NCBI GenBank assembly: GCA_937927415.1
Contig: CALBDS010000011.1
Span: forward strand, 1-20,752
Direction: 5' to 3'
From: an uncultured Rhodospirillaceae bacterium
GTDB taxonomy: Bacteria; Pseudomonadota; Alphaproteobacteria; Azospirillales; Azospirillaceae
DNA length: 20,752 nt
The translations under genes were made by a program, and so were the position numbers. Positions within the stretch are counted from its first letter, which is position 1, and each line of letters starts with the position of its first letter. Under the pieces are notes generated by a model. The model had not been told where the DNA came from, ran no database searches, and saw only the letters and a program-made list of their open reading frames with translations. Of this stretch, positions 13,443 through 20,752 are shown piece by piece.

Positions 13443-13721
13443 ATGACTGATGCCAAGAATAATGTTATTTCCCCCGCGCAATGTCGTGCTGGGCGGGCTT
13501 TGGTGCGGATGAACCAGCAGAGCCTTGCGCAGGCTGCGGAGGTTTCGACGAAGACCGTAGCCGACTTTGAGCGGGAGATTGAGCGCCAGCTCAATGTCCG
13601 GACCCTGCGCGCGATCCGTGCCGCGCTGGAGGCTGCCGGCGTGGAGTTCATCCCAGAGAACGGCAGCGGTGAAGGGGTTCGGTTCAAGAAGGATCGGCCG
13701 CAGGAGACGAACGTCATTTGA
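13443..13721 (+). CDS. XRE-family regulator, module copy 1
   Basis: A 92-aa protein: ISPAQCRAGRALVRMNQQSL, an HTH with AEVSTKTVADFEREIE, then LRAIRAALEAAGVEFIPENG and GVRF. This is the compact XRE type (HTH plus 'ALEAAGVEFIPENG'), closest within the window to 15565-15834. In-frame ATGs occur at 13416, 13428 and 13443; the last is chosen because relatives start just before the PAQCR motif, but no Shine-Dalgarno decides. It probably represses itself and the divergent helical protein at 12755-13372. Its 3' end overlaps the convergent XRE gene at 13714 by eight bases. Confidence 0.82.
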   Translation: MTDAKNNVISPAQCRAGRALVRMNQQSLAQAAEVSTKTVADFEREIERQLNVRTLRAIRAALEAAGVEFIPENGSGEGVRFKKDRPQETNVI

Positions 13722-14163
13722 CCACGCCCTCGACCGCGCCCACCGTCGCCTTGACCAAATCGAAGATCCCCCGGCGCACGCGCGTGTCCTTGATCCGGTA
13801 GTAGCATTTCACCAGTTCCAGCGTCTCCCGCCGCCCCATCGGTGGCGTTTCGAGATCGGGCGGCTCAGAGGCACGGGGCGCCGCATCCGGCATATCGTCG
13901 AAGAAGAAGCTGACCGGCACGTCGAGCACATCCGCCAACTGCCAGAGCCGTGACGCGGCGATGCCGTTGGCGCCGTGCTCGTACTTCTGGATTTGTTGGA
14001 AGGTCAGGCCGACCCTCCGGCCCAGTTCGGTCTGTGACAGGCCGAGCAGCGTGCGGCGCAGCCGCAGCCGTCCACCCACGTGGGTATCCACCGTGTCCAA
14101 GCCGGTCCCAGCCTTCGGCCTGCGACCACGCCCTTTGTGTCTCGCCTCTGATACGACGTCCAT
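13714..14163 (-). CDS. XRE-family regulator, 149 aa
   Basis: Begins with a basic tail (GRGRRPKAG), then GGRLRLRRTLLGLSQTELGR, VGLTFQQIQKYEHGANGIAA, SRLWQLADVLDVPVSFFFDD, a typical alphaproteobacterial XRE domain with the FFFDD motif, and a C-terminal helical region with LVKCYYRIKDTRVRRGIFDL. The start ATG 14163 has AGGAG eight bases upstream. It is divergent from the XRE gene at 14319, the two sharing 155 bases with an inverted repeat. It overlaps the 3' end of the XRE gene at 13443-13721 by 8 bases, an unusually tight convergent junction. Confidence 0.88.
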   Translation of the reverse strand: MDVVSEARHKGRGRRPKAGTGLDTVDTHVGGRLRLRRTLLGLSQTELGRRVGLTFQQIQKYEHGANGIAASRLWQLADVLDVPVSFFFDDMPDAAPRASEPPDLETPPMGRRETLELVKCYYRIKDTRVRRGIFDLVKATVGAVEGVVK

Positions 14164-14281
14164 GAAGTCTACTCCTGCATCGCGCCTTCGGCTACGGGAT
14201 GCGACCATGCCCTTTCTCGCGTGCCGGCTGTGCAGCATGGACCGTAGCGCGCATGCTCTCAAGAAAATGTTACTCATAGTC

Positions 14282-14300
14282 TGTAGACCAATAGGCTACA
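14282..14300. promoter_or_regulatory. operator-like inverted repeat in divergent XRE promoter region
   Basis: TGTAG (14282-14286) and CTACA (14296-14300), extended with a one-base bulge by CC/GG around AATA. It lies in the interval between two divergent XRE genes (starts at 14163 and 14319), 19 bases from the right-hand start, where a repressor would block transcription. Confidence 0.45.
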
Positions 14301-14318
14301 CACTGGCTAGCTGCCCGG

Positions 14319-14531
14319 ATGGATATCCGCAAGCAGGTCGGGCTCAACGTTCAGCGGATCAGGCGCACGCGCGGCTGGTCGCAGGAGGAGCTTGCCTTCG
14401 AGTCGGGGCTGCACCGCACCTACATCAGCGGCATCGAGCGCGGCGCCCGCAACCCGACGATCACAGTGCTGAAGGAATTGGCCGACGCGCTCGGTGTCCC
14501 ACCGTCCATGTTGCTGGAGCCGGCAGCATAG
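14319..14531 (+). CDS. XRE-family regulator, 70 aa
   Basis: Almost only a helix-turn-helix: MDIRKQVGLNVQRIRRTRGW, SQEELAFESGLHRTYISGIE, RGARNPTITVLKELADALGV, then PPSMLLEP. It matches the very common minimal XRE regulators of alphaproteobacterial mobile elements and restriction-modification loci (controller-like). No clear Shine-Dalgarno; ATG 14319 fits the family start. It is divergent from the 149-aa XRE gene. It ends 174 bases before the 3' end of the second helical-protein gene, with no gene between. Confidence 0.88.
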   Translation: MDIRKQVGLNVQRIRRTRGWSQEELAFESGLHRTYISGIERGARNPTITVLKELADALGVPPSMLLEPAA

Positions 14532-14704
14532 AAGCACTCTGAACAGCCATAGTGCAATGCGCCCTGGAAAGTCTGGCAGTACGGCAATTTGTTTCTCAGA
14601 CTGCGCGGCGGTACGCCCGACCTTCGTCACGATGGCGGTATTCCATTTTCATCCTGATTAACGCCGTGCTCATTGTGATTGTCGCGCCATGGTCGGCAAC
14701 CGGC

Positions 14705-15343
14705 TCAGCCGGGCGGCGCTGGATTCTGGAGTTCCGCTGCCAGGGTAACGAGGTCGGACAGCACGCCGCGCAGAAACGGCCAGGGAAGATCGTCGCCCTC
14801 CGGTTCCCGCTCTCCCCATTGCTCGATGACGGCGAGCTTGGCGATCGCGCCCATCAGCGAGTGGGCCGGCGTCGCGGCGGCGATGCGCAGCAGTTCATCG
14901 ACGCGGCGGTCGGCGGCAACCTCCGACCGGATGGCCTCCGTGAGCCCACAGGCAGCGGCTTCGGCGTTCCAACGGGCACGCGCCGCCCCCAGAGCGCGTT
15001 TCAGGCGGCGGCGTTGCGCCAATGTCGCCGGGGCCGTGCCCAGCACCCGGTCGATCTGGCGCGGATCCGTTGCCCGGACCATCGGCCGTCCAGGATCGTT
15101 CATCGGTATCTCGACGGCCGGCAAGCCGATGCGGTCGATCAGTTGACGTTCCAGCCGCTGCGACTCACGGCAGAGTCGCTCCGACAGAGGAAAGGCGGCC
15201 CGCCATTCCCTCCAGAGAACGAGGAGAGGCTCCGCGGCATTCCCATCCAGGGTAGCGTCCAGGACCTGGGTCGCCGCGGACAGGGTGGCGCGGCGGCCCG
15301 CCTTGCTCGTCCTTGCTCTTGGCGTGCGTGATTCCCGTGGCAC
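14705..15343 (-). CDS. uncharacterised helical protein, module copy 2 (with XRE at 15565)
   Basis: A 212-aa paralogue of 12755-13372, sharing about 64% of residues over 162 gapless positions and the same conserved blocks (QRLER at 62-66, RQIDRVLGTAPAT at 95-107, AADRRVDELLR at 143-153, PWPFLRGVLSDL at 187-198). The N-terminal 30 residues are basic and Ser/Thr-rich and differ more. The GTG at 15343 is chosen because GGAGG lies seven bases upstream; the paralogue also starts with GTG at the equivalent place. No family recognised; no membrane segment or enzymatic motif. It faces the XRE gene at 15565 over 221 bases that hold repeated GCGTATT and TGCGCACC words. Confidence 0.75.
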   Translation of the reverse strand: MPRESRTPRARTSKAGRRATLSAATQVLDATLDGNAAEPLLVLWREWRAAFPLSERLCRESQRLERQLIDRIGLPAVEIPMNDPGRPMVRATDPRQIDRVLGTAPATLAQRRRLKRALGAARARWNAEAAACGLTEAIRSEVAADRRVDELLRIAAATPAHSLMGAIAKLAVIEQWGEREPEGDDLPWPFLRGVLSDLVTLAAELQNPAPPG

Positions 15344-15476
15344 GGTCGCTCCTCCCCATTCCGGCTGGGTCAGCCAGTGTCGCTTCGGCGCCCGACTCGC
15401 ACAAAGGCTCGGGCCTACCGGCCAGGGCACCCGCGGCATGCCTAAGCGAAGCAAAGCTTCCGACATCTCCATTCAA

Positions 15477-15548
15477 GTGCGTATTTTGCGCACCTATGCG
15501 TATTACACGCAAGCGTATTTTTCGTTTCCTTGCGCTTTCTGCGCACCT
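15477..15548. promoter_or_regulatory. operator-like repeat cluster in module copy 2
   Basis: Three GCGTATT words (15479, 15498, 15513), two inverted repeats, GTGCG-TATTTTG-CGCAC (15477-15493) and TGCGT-ATTAC-ACGCA (15497-15511), and TGCGCACC twice (15487 and 15540). The cluster lies just upstream of the XRE start at 15565 and in the divergent promoter interval. Binding by the XRE protein is inferred. Confidence 0.55.
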
Positions 15549-15564
15549 GCTTACCATCCGGCAC

Positions 15565-15834
15565 ATGAACCTGACGCCCGCCCAATGCCGCGCCGCCCGC
15601 GGTCTGGTGAACATGACCCAGCAGCAACTTGCCGAGGCGAGCGGCGTGAGCTTGCGCACCATCACGCATTTCGAGAAAGGTGGACGCACACCCATACCGG
15701 CCATTCTGCGGGCGCTGAAGGACACGCTCGAGACGGCTGGCGTTATCTTCATCCCCAGCAATGGCGAAGGTGTCGGCGTCCGCCTGCGCAAAGGCGCCGA
15801 GCCGCCGGCGGGGCTGAACCATAGTGGGAATTGA
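15565..15834 (+). CDS. XRE-family regulator, module copy 2
   Basis: An 89-aa protein: MNLTPAQCRAARGLVNMTQ, QQLAEASGVSLRTITHFEKG, ILRALKDTLETAGVIFIPSN, then GEGVGVRLRKGA. This is the compact XRE type, closest to 13443-13721. ATG 15565 was chosen as the family start; Shine-Dalgarno not evident. It is paired divergently with the helical protein at 14705-15343. It is also the nearest gene upstream of the giant helicase on the same strand (281 bases away), so it might influence that gene too. Confidence 0.87.
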   Translation: MNLTPAQCRAARGLVNMTQQQLAEASGVSLRTITHFEKGGRTPIPAILRALKDTLETAGVIFIPSNGEGVGVRLRKGAEPPAGLNHSGN

Positions 15835-16115
15835 GGCGCACCAAACGCGCGCCCATTCCCGCCGTCACCCCGCCGGACCTACCGGCCGGTCGGATCGCCC
15901 CGGTCGCCACCGGTGCCATTGCCCACACGGACCACGTCCTGAGGCATAATCCGGCAGTTCGTTTTCACAGGCCGCCGGTTTCCCGTAAATCCATCATTCC
16001 GGGTATCCGGATCGCCGCCGAAAAGACAAAGCGGAAAAACGTCGTTGTGGTTGTGCATCCGCACGCTGTAGAAGTTTTCGCGACGGTTGCATCGCCTTTG
16101 AAGTGAACTTCCTCC
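15835..16115. other. gene-free interval before the giant helicase
   Basis: 281 bases with no convincing gene. It contains repeat B (15974-16017), which echoes 6405-6439, and AT-richer sequence around 16020-16110 where a promoter for the helicase gene would be expected. No clear -35/-10 pair stands out. Confidence 0.4.
15974..16017. repeat. repeat B, partner of 6405-6439
   Basis: GCCGGTTTCCCGTAAATCC (15974-15992; 17 of 19 identical to 6414-6432), then CCGGGTA, then ATCCGGATCGCCG (16005-16017; identical to 6405-6417). Same orientation as repeat A, 9.6 kb away, but with the words in different order and spacing. Confidence 0.45.
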
Positions 16116-19100
16116 TTGCTGTCCCAAGCTCTCGACGCGCTCCTCAGGAAACGGCAATCCCGCGCCCCGCTGTCCGATGCGAGCGTGGACACCTATCTGG
16201 CAAAGACGCTGTTCATCGACGTCGAAGCCGACCGTGGCGGGCGCCCGAATGCGGTCGGCGCGGTGCTGGACGACCGGTTCTTCCGATGGGAGAAGCGGGG
16301 TTCCAGGCCCTTCGCCTCCGCTGGACTGGACGGATTCGTCCGCGGCGCCGAGCGCATCGCCGGTCACAACATCCTGGCGCACGACCTGCCGATCTTGCGC
16401 GACGCGTTGCCGGGACTGACCGCATGGACGTTGCCGGTGGTGGACACGCTGGTGCTGTCGCCCCTGGCCTTCCCGGCCAACCCCTACCACCGGCTGATCA
16501 AAGGCTACAAGCTCGCGAAGGATGCGGTGAACGATCCGGTCGCCGACGCCCGGCTGTGCCGGGCGGTGCTGCGCGACGAGATCGATGCCTTTGTCCGCTT
16601 GGTGCGGCAGACGCCGGACGCTGCCGCGTTCCACCGCTTCGCGCTGTCTGGCCCAGGCCATAGCGGCATGGCCGACCTGTTCGGCCTGTGCGGCGCCCCC
16701 CTGCCGCCGACGGCATTCGCGGCCTTCACGCTGTGGATGCAGTGCGCGACGGCACGCGTGTGCACGGCCGCGTCCGCCCGCCTCGCTGCGGCCGAGTTGG
16801 AACCGTCCGTGGCGCGCCTCGCCTTCGCCCACGCGCTGGCGTGGCTCGGCGTGGCAGGCGGCGCCTCGGTTTTGCCCGCCTGGGTGCGCCATCAGCACCC
16901 GGCGGTCAGGCCGCTGCTGCACGACCTGCGCGATACGCCGTGCGATGCCCCCTCGTGCGCGTGGTGCCGCACCGCCTTCAGCGCGACGCATTGGCTGCGG
17001 GAGACCTTCGGGTTCGACGTCTTCCGGCCCAAGCCGGCCGCGCCCGACGGCGGGAGCCTGCAACAACGCATCGTCGAGGCCGGCCTCGCCGGGCGGCCGG
17101 CGCTGGCGGTGCTGCCCACCGGCGGCGGCAAGTCGCTGTGCTTCCAGGTGCCGGCCCTGGCCCGCCACCAGCGCACCGGGGCCCTGACCGTGGTGGTGTC
17201 GCCGTTGCAGGCGCTGATGAAGGACCAAGTGGACAATTTCCGCAGCAAGACCGGCCGGCCGGCGGCGGCGGCCGCGCTCTACGGAGCGCTCACCTTACCG
17301 GAACGGGGGGCGGTGATGGACCGGGTGCGCCATGGCGACGTCGCGCTCCTTTATGTGTCCCCCGAACAGCTGCGCAACCCGTCGGTCGTCCGCACCATCG
17401 AGCATCGGGAGATCGGCGCCTGGGTGTTCGACGAGGCGCACTGCCTGTCCAAGTGGGGCCACGATTTCCGCCCCGACTATCTCTACACCGCACGTTTCAT
17501 CGCCGAACTGGCCGAACGCCAGGGCACGCCGCCGCCGCCCGTCACCTGCCTGACCGCCACCGCCAAGCACGAGGTCGTCGAGGAGATCCGCGGCCACATC
17601 CGTGACCGGCTCGGGCAGGAACTCGACCTGTACGCCGGGGGCGCCGAGCGCTCCAACCTGACCTTCACCGTCGAGAGCATCACGCCGGCGGAGAAGGTCG
17701 AGCGCATCGCCGCCCTGCTCGAGCAGCATGTCCGGCAGGGCGGAGCGTCGGCCTGCGCCGTGGTCTACGCCGCCACCCGGCGCGGCACCCAGGAGTTGCG
17801 GGACGCGCTGACCGGATACGGCTGGCCGGCCGCCGCCTTCCATGCCGGCATGAAGGCCGCCGACAAGGCGGAGGTCCTGGCCGGCTTCATCGGCGGCTCC
17901 CTTCCCGTGGTGTGCGCCACCAACGCCTTCGGGATGGGCATCGACAAGGACAGCGTGCGGCTGGTGGTGCACGCCGATGTGCCCGGCTCCCTGGAAGCGT
18001 ACACGCAGGAGGCCGGACGCGCGGGACGGGACGGGCTGCCGGCGACCTGCGTGCTGCTGTTCGATCCCGACGATCTGGAGGACCAGTTTCGCCTCGCCGC
18101 CCGGTCGGAGCTGCGGCGGCGCGACATCGGACAGATCCTGCGGGGCGTGCGGCGGCTGTCGCAGCGGCTGGGGAAGGACGAGGTGGTGGCCACCGCCGGC
18201 GAACTGGTGGCCGATCCGGAACTCGACCTCGGCTTCGCGGCCGACGATTCGGACGCCGACACCAAGGTGAAGACGGCGCTGTCCTGGCTGGAGCGCGCCG
18301 GGCTGGTCATCCGGTCCGAGAACCGGACCTCCGTCATCACCGCGCGGCCCAAGCCGCTGTCGCTGGAGCAGGCGCGCACCGCCATCGGGCGTCTGGGTCT
18401 GCCCGCGGCGACGGTGGCGCAGTGGATGGCCATCTTCCGCACGCTGGTGGCGGTCGCCGCCGATCCCAGCGAAGAGCACCCGCTGACCGTCGACACGCTG
18501 GCCGCTCTCGATCCCCTGGCGGCCGACACCGCCGGCCCGCCGCAGGAGGCGACCGCCAAGGTGCTGACGGTGCTGACCGCGATGGCCGGCCACGGCCTGA
18601 TCGAGAGCGGGACCGTGCTGACCGCACAGGTGCGGCCGTCGGGCGTCAACGCCTCGCGCCGTGTCCTGGCGCAGTTCTCCGCGGCGGCCCGCACCCTGCT
18701 GGCGACGCTGCGGGAGGAGGCGCCGGATGGGGAGGAGCTGTGCCTGTCGCTGACGGCGGCCACCCAGCGGCTGCGTGACCGGGGCTGTGCCGAGTGCCAG
18801 CCCGAAGTGGTTCTGCGGCTGCTGAAAACCCTGTCCGACACCAACCGTGGGGGCAGCGCGCGCCTGCGTCTCGCCACGGTGGCACGCTGGCGGTACAGCC
18901 TGAAGCTGTCGGGAACGTGGCAGGGCCTGGAGGATAGCCTGCGCCGGCAGGAAGCGGTCGCCTCACTGGTGCTCGACCGTCTGCTGGCGACCGGCCGGGC
19001 CGCGGACGGCGCGGGCAAGACGGTGGTGCCCTTCGCCATCGAGGAGCTGGCCCAGGCGGTGACCGGCGACCTGACGCTGGCCGCCGCGGTGACCGATCCG

Positions 19101-20732
19101 GTCGCCGCGGTCCAGGCGGCCCTGCTGATGCTGCACGACTGGAAGGTGATCCTGCTGCAAGGCGGCCTGTCGGTGTTCCGCCAGGGGTTGAGCCTGCGGC
19201 TGCCGGAGGCGGCGCGGGGGCGGCGCTACACCAACGACGACCATGACCCGCTGGCCCGCCATTACGCCGGCCGCACCTTCCAGATCCACGCCATGGGCGA
19301 ATACGCCCGTCTGGGGCTCACCAGCCCCGAACGGGCGGCGGCCTTCGCCGCCGATTACTTCGCCCTGCCGGAGGACCGGCTGCTCGCCCGCCACTTTCCG
19401 GGCCGGCGCGCCGAACTGGCCCGCCCGGTGTCGGCGGACAGCTACGCCCGCATCGTCACCGACCTCGCCAATCCGGCGCAGCAGGCGATCGTGACCGCCC
19501 CGGTCGGGCGCAACCTGCTGGTCCTGGCCGGGCCGGGGTCGGGGAAGACCCGCGTCATCGTCCACCGCTGCGCCTACCTGCTGCGGGTGCTGCGGGTGCC
19601 GGCGCAGGCGATCCTGGTGCTGTGCTACAACCACGCGGCCGCCCTGTCGATCCGCCGGCGGCTGCGCGCCCTGATCGGCGACGAGGCCGGGTGGATCGAC
19701 GCCTACACCTATCACGCGCTGGCCATGCGTCTGGTCGGGGCGAGCATTGCCGAGCGCCTGGAGCACCGGCCGGACAGCGCGCCCGCCGATCCCTTCTCCG
19801 GGGTGATCGGCGATGCCACGGCACTTCTGCGCGGGGAAAGCGCCTTTCCGGGCCTCGACGCCGAGGACGTGCGGGAGCGGCTGCTGGCGCGCTACCGCTA
19901 CATCCTGATCGATGAATACCAGGACATCGATGAGGAGCAGTACGACCTCGTCTCCGCCATCGCCGGCCGCCAGGAGAAGGATGCCGAAGCGCGGATCGCG
20001 CTGATGGCCGTCGGGGACGACGACCAGGCGGTGTATGGCTTCCGTCATGCCGACGTCGCGTTCATCCGCCGGTACCAGGCCGACTACGCGGCGGAGGTTC
20101 ACCATCTGGTGGAGAACTACCGCTCCACCGCCGCCGTGATCGCCGCGTCGAACACCTTGATCCGGCACAACACCGACCGGATGAAGACCGATCACCCCAT
20201 CCGCATCGACCGGGCGCGGGCCAAGGACCCGGCGGGCGAACCCGTGCGGGTCCTGGAGGTGGGGACCATCGCGCATCAGATCGGTACGGCGCTGGACGTC
20301 ATCGAGCAGCGGCAGGCTCGACATTCCGGCACGTCGTGGAGCGACTTCGCCGTGCTGGCGCGTCAACGCCACGTTCTGGCGCCGTTCCACGCGTTGTGCG
20401 ACCACGCCGGCATTCCCTGTGATCCCGCCTACGACACCACGTCCGACCGGTTTCCCCTGCACCGGCTGCGCGAGGTGGTAGCCTTCCTCGACCGGCTGAA
20501 GCGAGCGACCGCACGGGTCGACGGGACATGGCTGCAGGCGCAGATGGCCGACCTGCGCCAGGAGATGGGCGCCTCGCCCTGGTGGGGGCTGGTGGAGCAA
20601 CTGCTCGGCGGCTGGGCGACGACGAGCGCCGGGCGGGCGGCGGAACCGGAAGCGGTGCGCGAGGCCCTGTATGAAGGGCTGTCCCAGCTGCGCCGCGGTA
20701 CGCCTCCGGTGAGCGCCGCCTTGGCAAAGTAG
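16116..20732 (+). CDS. DnaQ-like exonuclease / RecQ helicase / UvrD-like helicase fusion, probably C-terminally short
   Basis: 1538 aa. Residues ~30-150 are a DnaQ-like 3'-5' exonuclease: FIDVEAD (D35, E37), GHNILAHD (D90) and NDPVADA (D144) supply a DEDD set, with Asn139 where His or Tyr is usual. A Cys cluster, CDAPSCAWC, is at 276-284. RecQ core ~315-660: LPTGGGKS (333-340), DEAH (439-442), CLTATA (478-483), QEAGRAGRDG (631-640). Residues 660-1110 hold RecQ C-terminal and unassigned helical sequence. An SF1 UvrD-like helicase starts ~1118: AGPGSGKT (1138-1145), DEYQD (1266-1270), GDDDQAVYGFR (1300-1310), ENYRST (1333-1338). Motifs V and VI (the KGLEF and VGMTRA regions) do not appear before the stop. 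The TTG start at 16116 is the first possible after an in-frame TGA at 16104; GTG 16185 is an alternative. It likely unwinds and trims DNA in repair or phage defence (inference). Confidence 0.85.
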   Translation: MLSQALDALLRKRQSRAPLSDASVDTYLAKTLFIDVEADRGGRPNAVGAVLDDRFFRWEKRGSRPFASAGLDGFVRGAERIAGHNILAHDLPILRDALPGLTAWTLPVVDTLVLSPLAFPANPYHRLIKGYKLAKDAVNDPVADARLCRAVLRDEIDAFVRLVRQTPDAAAFHRFALSGPGHSGMADLFGLCGAPLPPTAFAAFTLWMQCATARVCTAASARLAAAELEPSVARLAFAHALAWLGVAGGASVLPAWVRHQHPAVRPLLHDLRDTPCDAPSCAWCRTAFSATHWLRETFGFDVFRPKPAAPDGGSLQQRIVEAGLAGRPALAVLPTGGGKSLCFQVPALARHQRTGALTVVVSPLQALMKDQVDNFRSKTGRPAAAAALYGALTLPERGAVMDRVRHGDVALLYVSPEQLRNPSVVRTIEHREIGAWVFDEAHCLSKWGHDFRPDYLYTARFIAELAERQGTPPPPVTCLTATAKHEVVEEIRGHIRDRLGQELDLYAGGAERSNLTFTVESITPAEKVERIAALLEQHVRQGGASACAVVYAATRRGTQELRDALTGYGWPAAAFHAGMKAADKAEVLAGFIGGSLPVVCATNAFGMGIDKDSVRLVVHADVPGSLEAYTQEAGRAGRDGLPATCVLLFDPDDLEDQFRLAARSELRRRDIGQILRGVRRLSQRLGKDEVVATAGELVADPELDLGFAADDSDADTKVKTALSWLERAGLVIRSENRTSVITARPKPLSLEQARTAIGRLGLPAATVAQWMAIFRTLVAVAADPSEEHPLTVDTLAALDPLAADTAGPPQEATAKVLTVLTAMAGHGLIESGTVLTAQVRPSGVNASRRVLAQFSAAARTLLATLREEAPDGEELCLSLTAATQRLRDRGCAECQPEVVLRLLKTLSDTNRGGSARLRLATVARWRYSLKLSGTWQGLEDSLRRQEAVASLVLDRLLATGRAADGAGKTVVPFAIEELAQAVTGDLTLAAAVTDPVAAVQAALLMLHDWKVILLQGGLSVFRQGLSLRLPEAARGRRYTNDDHDPLARHYAGRTFQIHAMGEYARLGLTSPERAAAFAADYFALPEDRLLARHFPGRRAELARPVSADSYARIVTDLANPAQQAIVTAPVGRNLLVLAGPGSGKTRVIVHRCAYLLRVLRVPAQAILVLCYNHAAALSIRRRLRALIGDEAGWIDAYTYHALAMRLVGASIAERLEHRPDSAPADPFSGVIGDATALLRGESAFPGLDAEDVRERLLARYRYILIDEYQDIDEEQYDLVSAIAGRQEKDAEARIALMAVGDDDQAVYGFRHADVAFIRRYQADYAAEVHHLVENYRSTAAVIAASNTLIRHNTDRMKTDHPIRIDRARAKDPAGEPVRVLEVGTIAHQIGTALDVIEQRQARHSGTSWSDFAVLARQRHVLAPFHALCDHAGIPCDPAYDTTSDRFPLHRLREVVAFLDRLKRATARVDGTWLQAQMADLRQEMGASPWWGLVEQLLGGWATTSAGRAAEPEAVREALYEGLSQLRRGTPPVSAALAK

Positions 20733-20752
20733 GGTCCGGCGTCTGAGTTTTG

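Noticed and set aside
17295..20600. Long open frames on the minus strand opposite the giant helicase (up to ~545 codons)
   Set aside because: They are antisense shadows of a GC-rich gene; composition is His/Gln/Gly-rich with no family pattern, and the plus strand shows unmistakable helicase motifs.

Overview
The window is GC-rich DNA with strong GC bias at third codon positions. Gene content points to an alphaproteobacterium, most likely Rhodospirillales and Azospirillum-like: an RPA-type replication initiator, DUF2285 and DUF736 proteins, a MucR regulator and many short XRE regulators. No rRNA, tRNA, CRISPR array, intact transposase or integrase was found. Species level is inference.

Region 1 (1-5830, almost all minus strand) is the backbone of a plasmid or Tn4371-like integrative element. 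In transcription order it holds a DUF2285-like protein, a frameshifted DUF6499/DUF2285 gene, an AlpA-like DNA-binding protein, the initiator Rep, ParA, a ribbon-helix-helix partner, a second ParA-like protein without its ATPase lysines, a gene-free stretch that may be oriT, a short MobP-type relaxase, and a VirD4/TraG coupling protein split into a membrane ORF and a motor ORF that leaves the window at base 1. The genes from Rep to ParA2, and the relaxase with the coupling-protein anchor, are joined by 4-base ATGA or GTGA overlaps. Rep's C-terminal tail is encoded by DNA that looks like the replication origin (DnaA boxes, iteron-like repeats, an AT-rich tandem repeat).

Region 2 (5831-12676) is accessory: short XRE regulators, a DUF736 protein with a 58-aa partner separated by DNA that can fold into a long nested hairpin, IS-end-like repeats, an 80-aa unknown, a single-domain response regulator, a MucR-family regulator and a membrane-bound Cache-PAS-GGDEF diguanylate cyclase.

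Region 3 (12755-15834) is a run of six genes in alternating orientation. Two copies of a divergent module (a ~205-212-aa uncharacterised helical protein facing a ~90-aa XRE protein) flank a divergent pair of other XRE regulators. I could not match the helical protein to a named family; this duplicated module is the best candidate for an undescribed system.

Region 4 (15835-20752) carries one very large gene encoding a DnaQ-like exonuclease domain, a RecQ helicase and a UvrD-like helicase in one chain. The ORF stops before the last two SF1 helicase motifs. A nucleic-acid-processing or defence role is inference.
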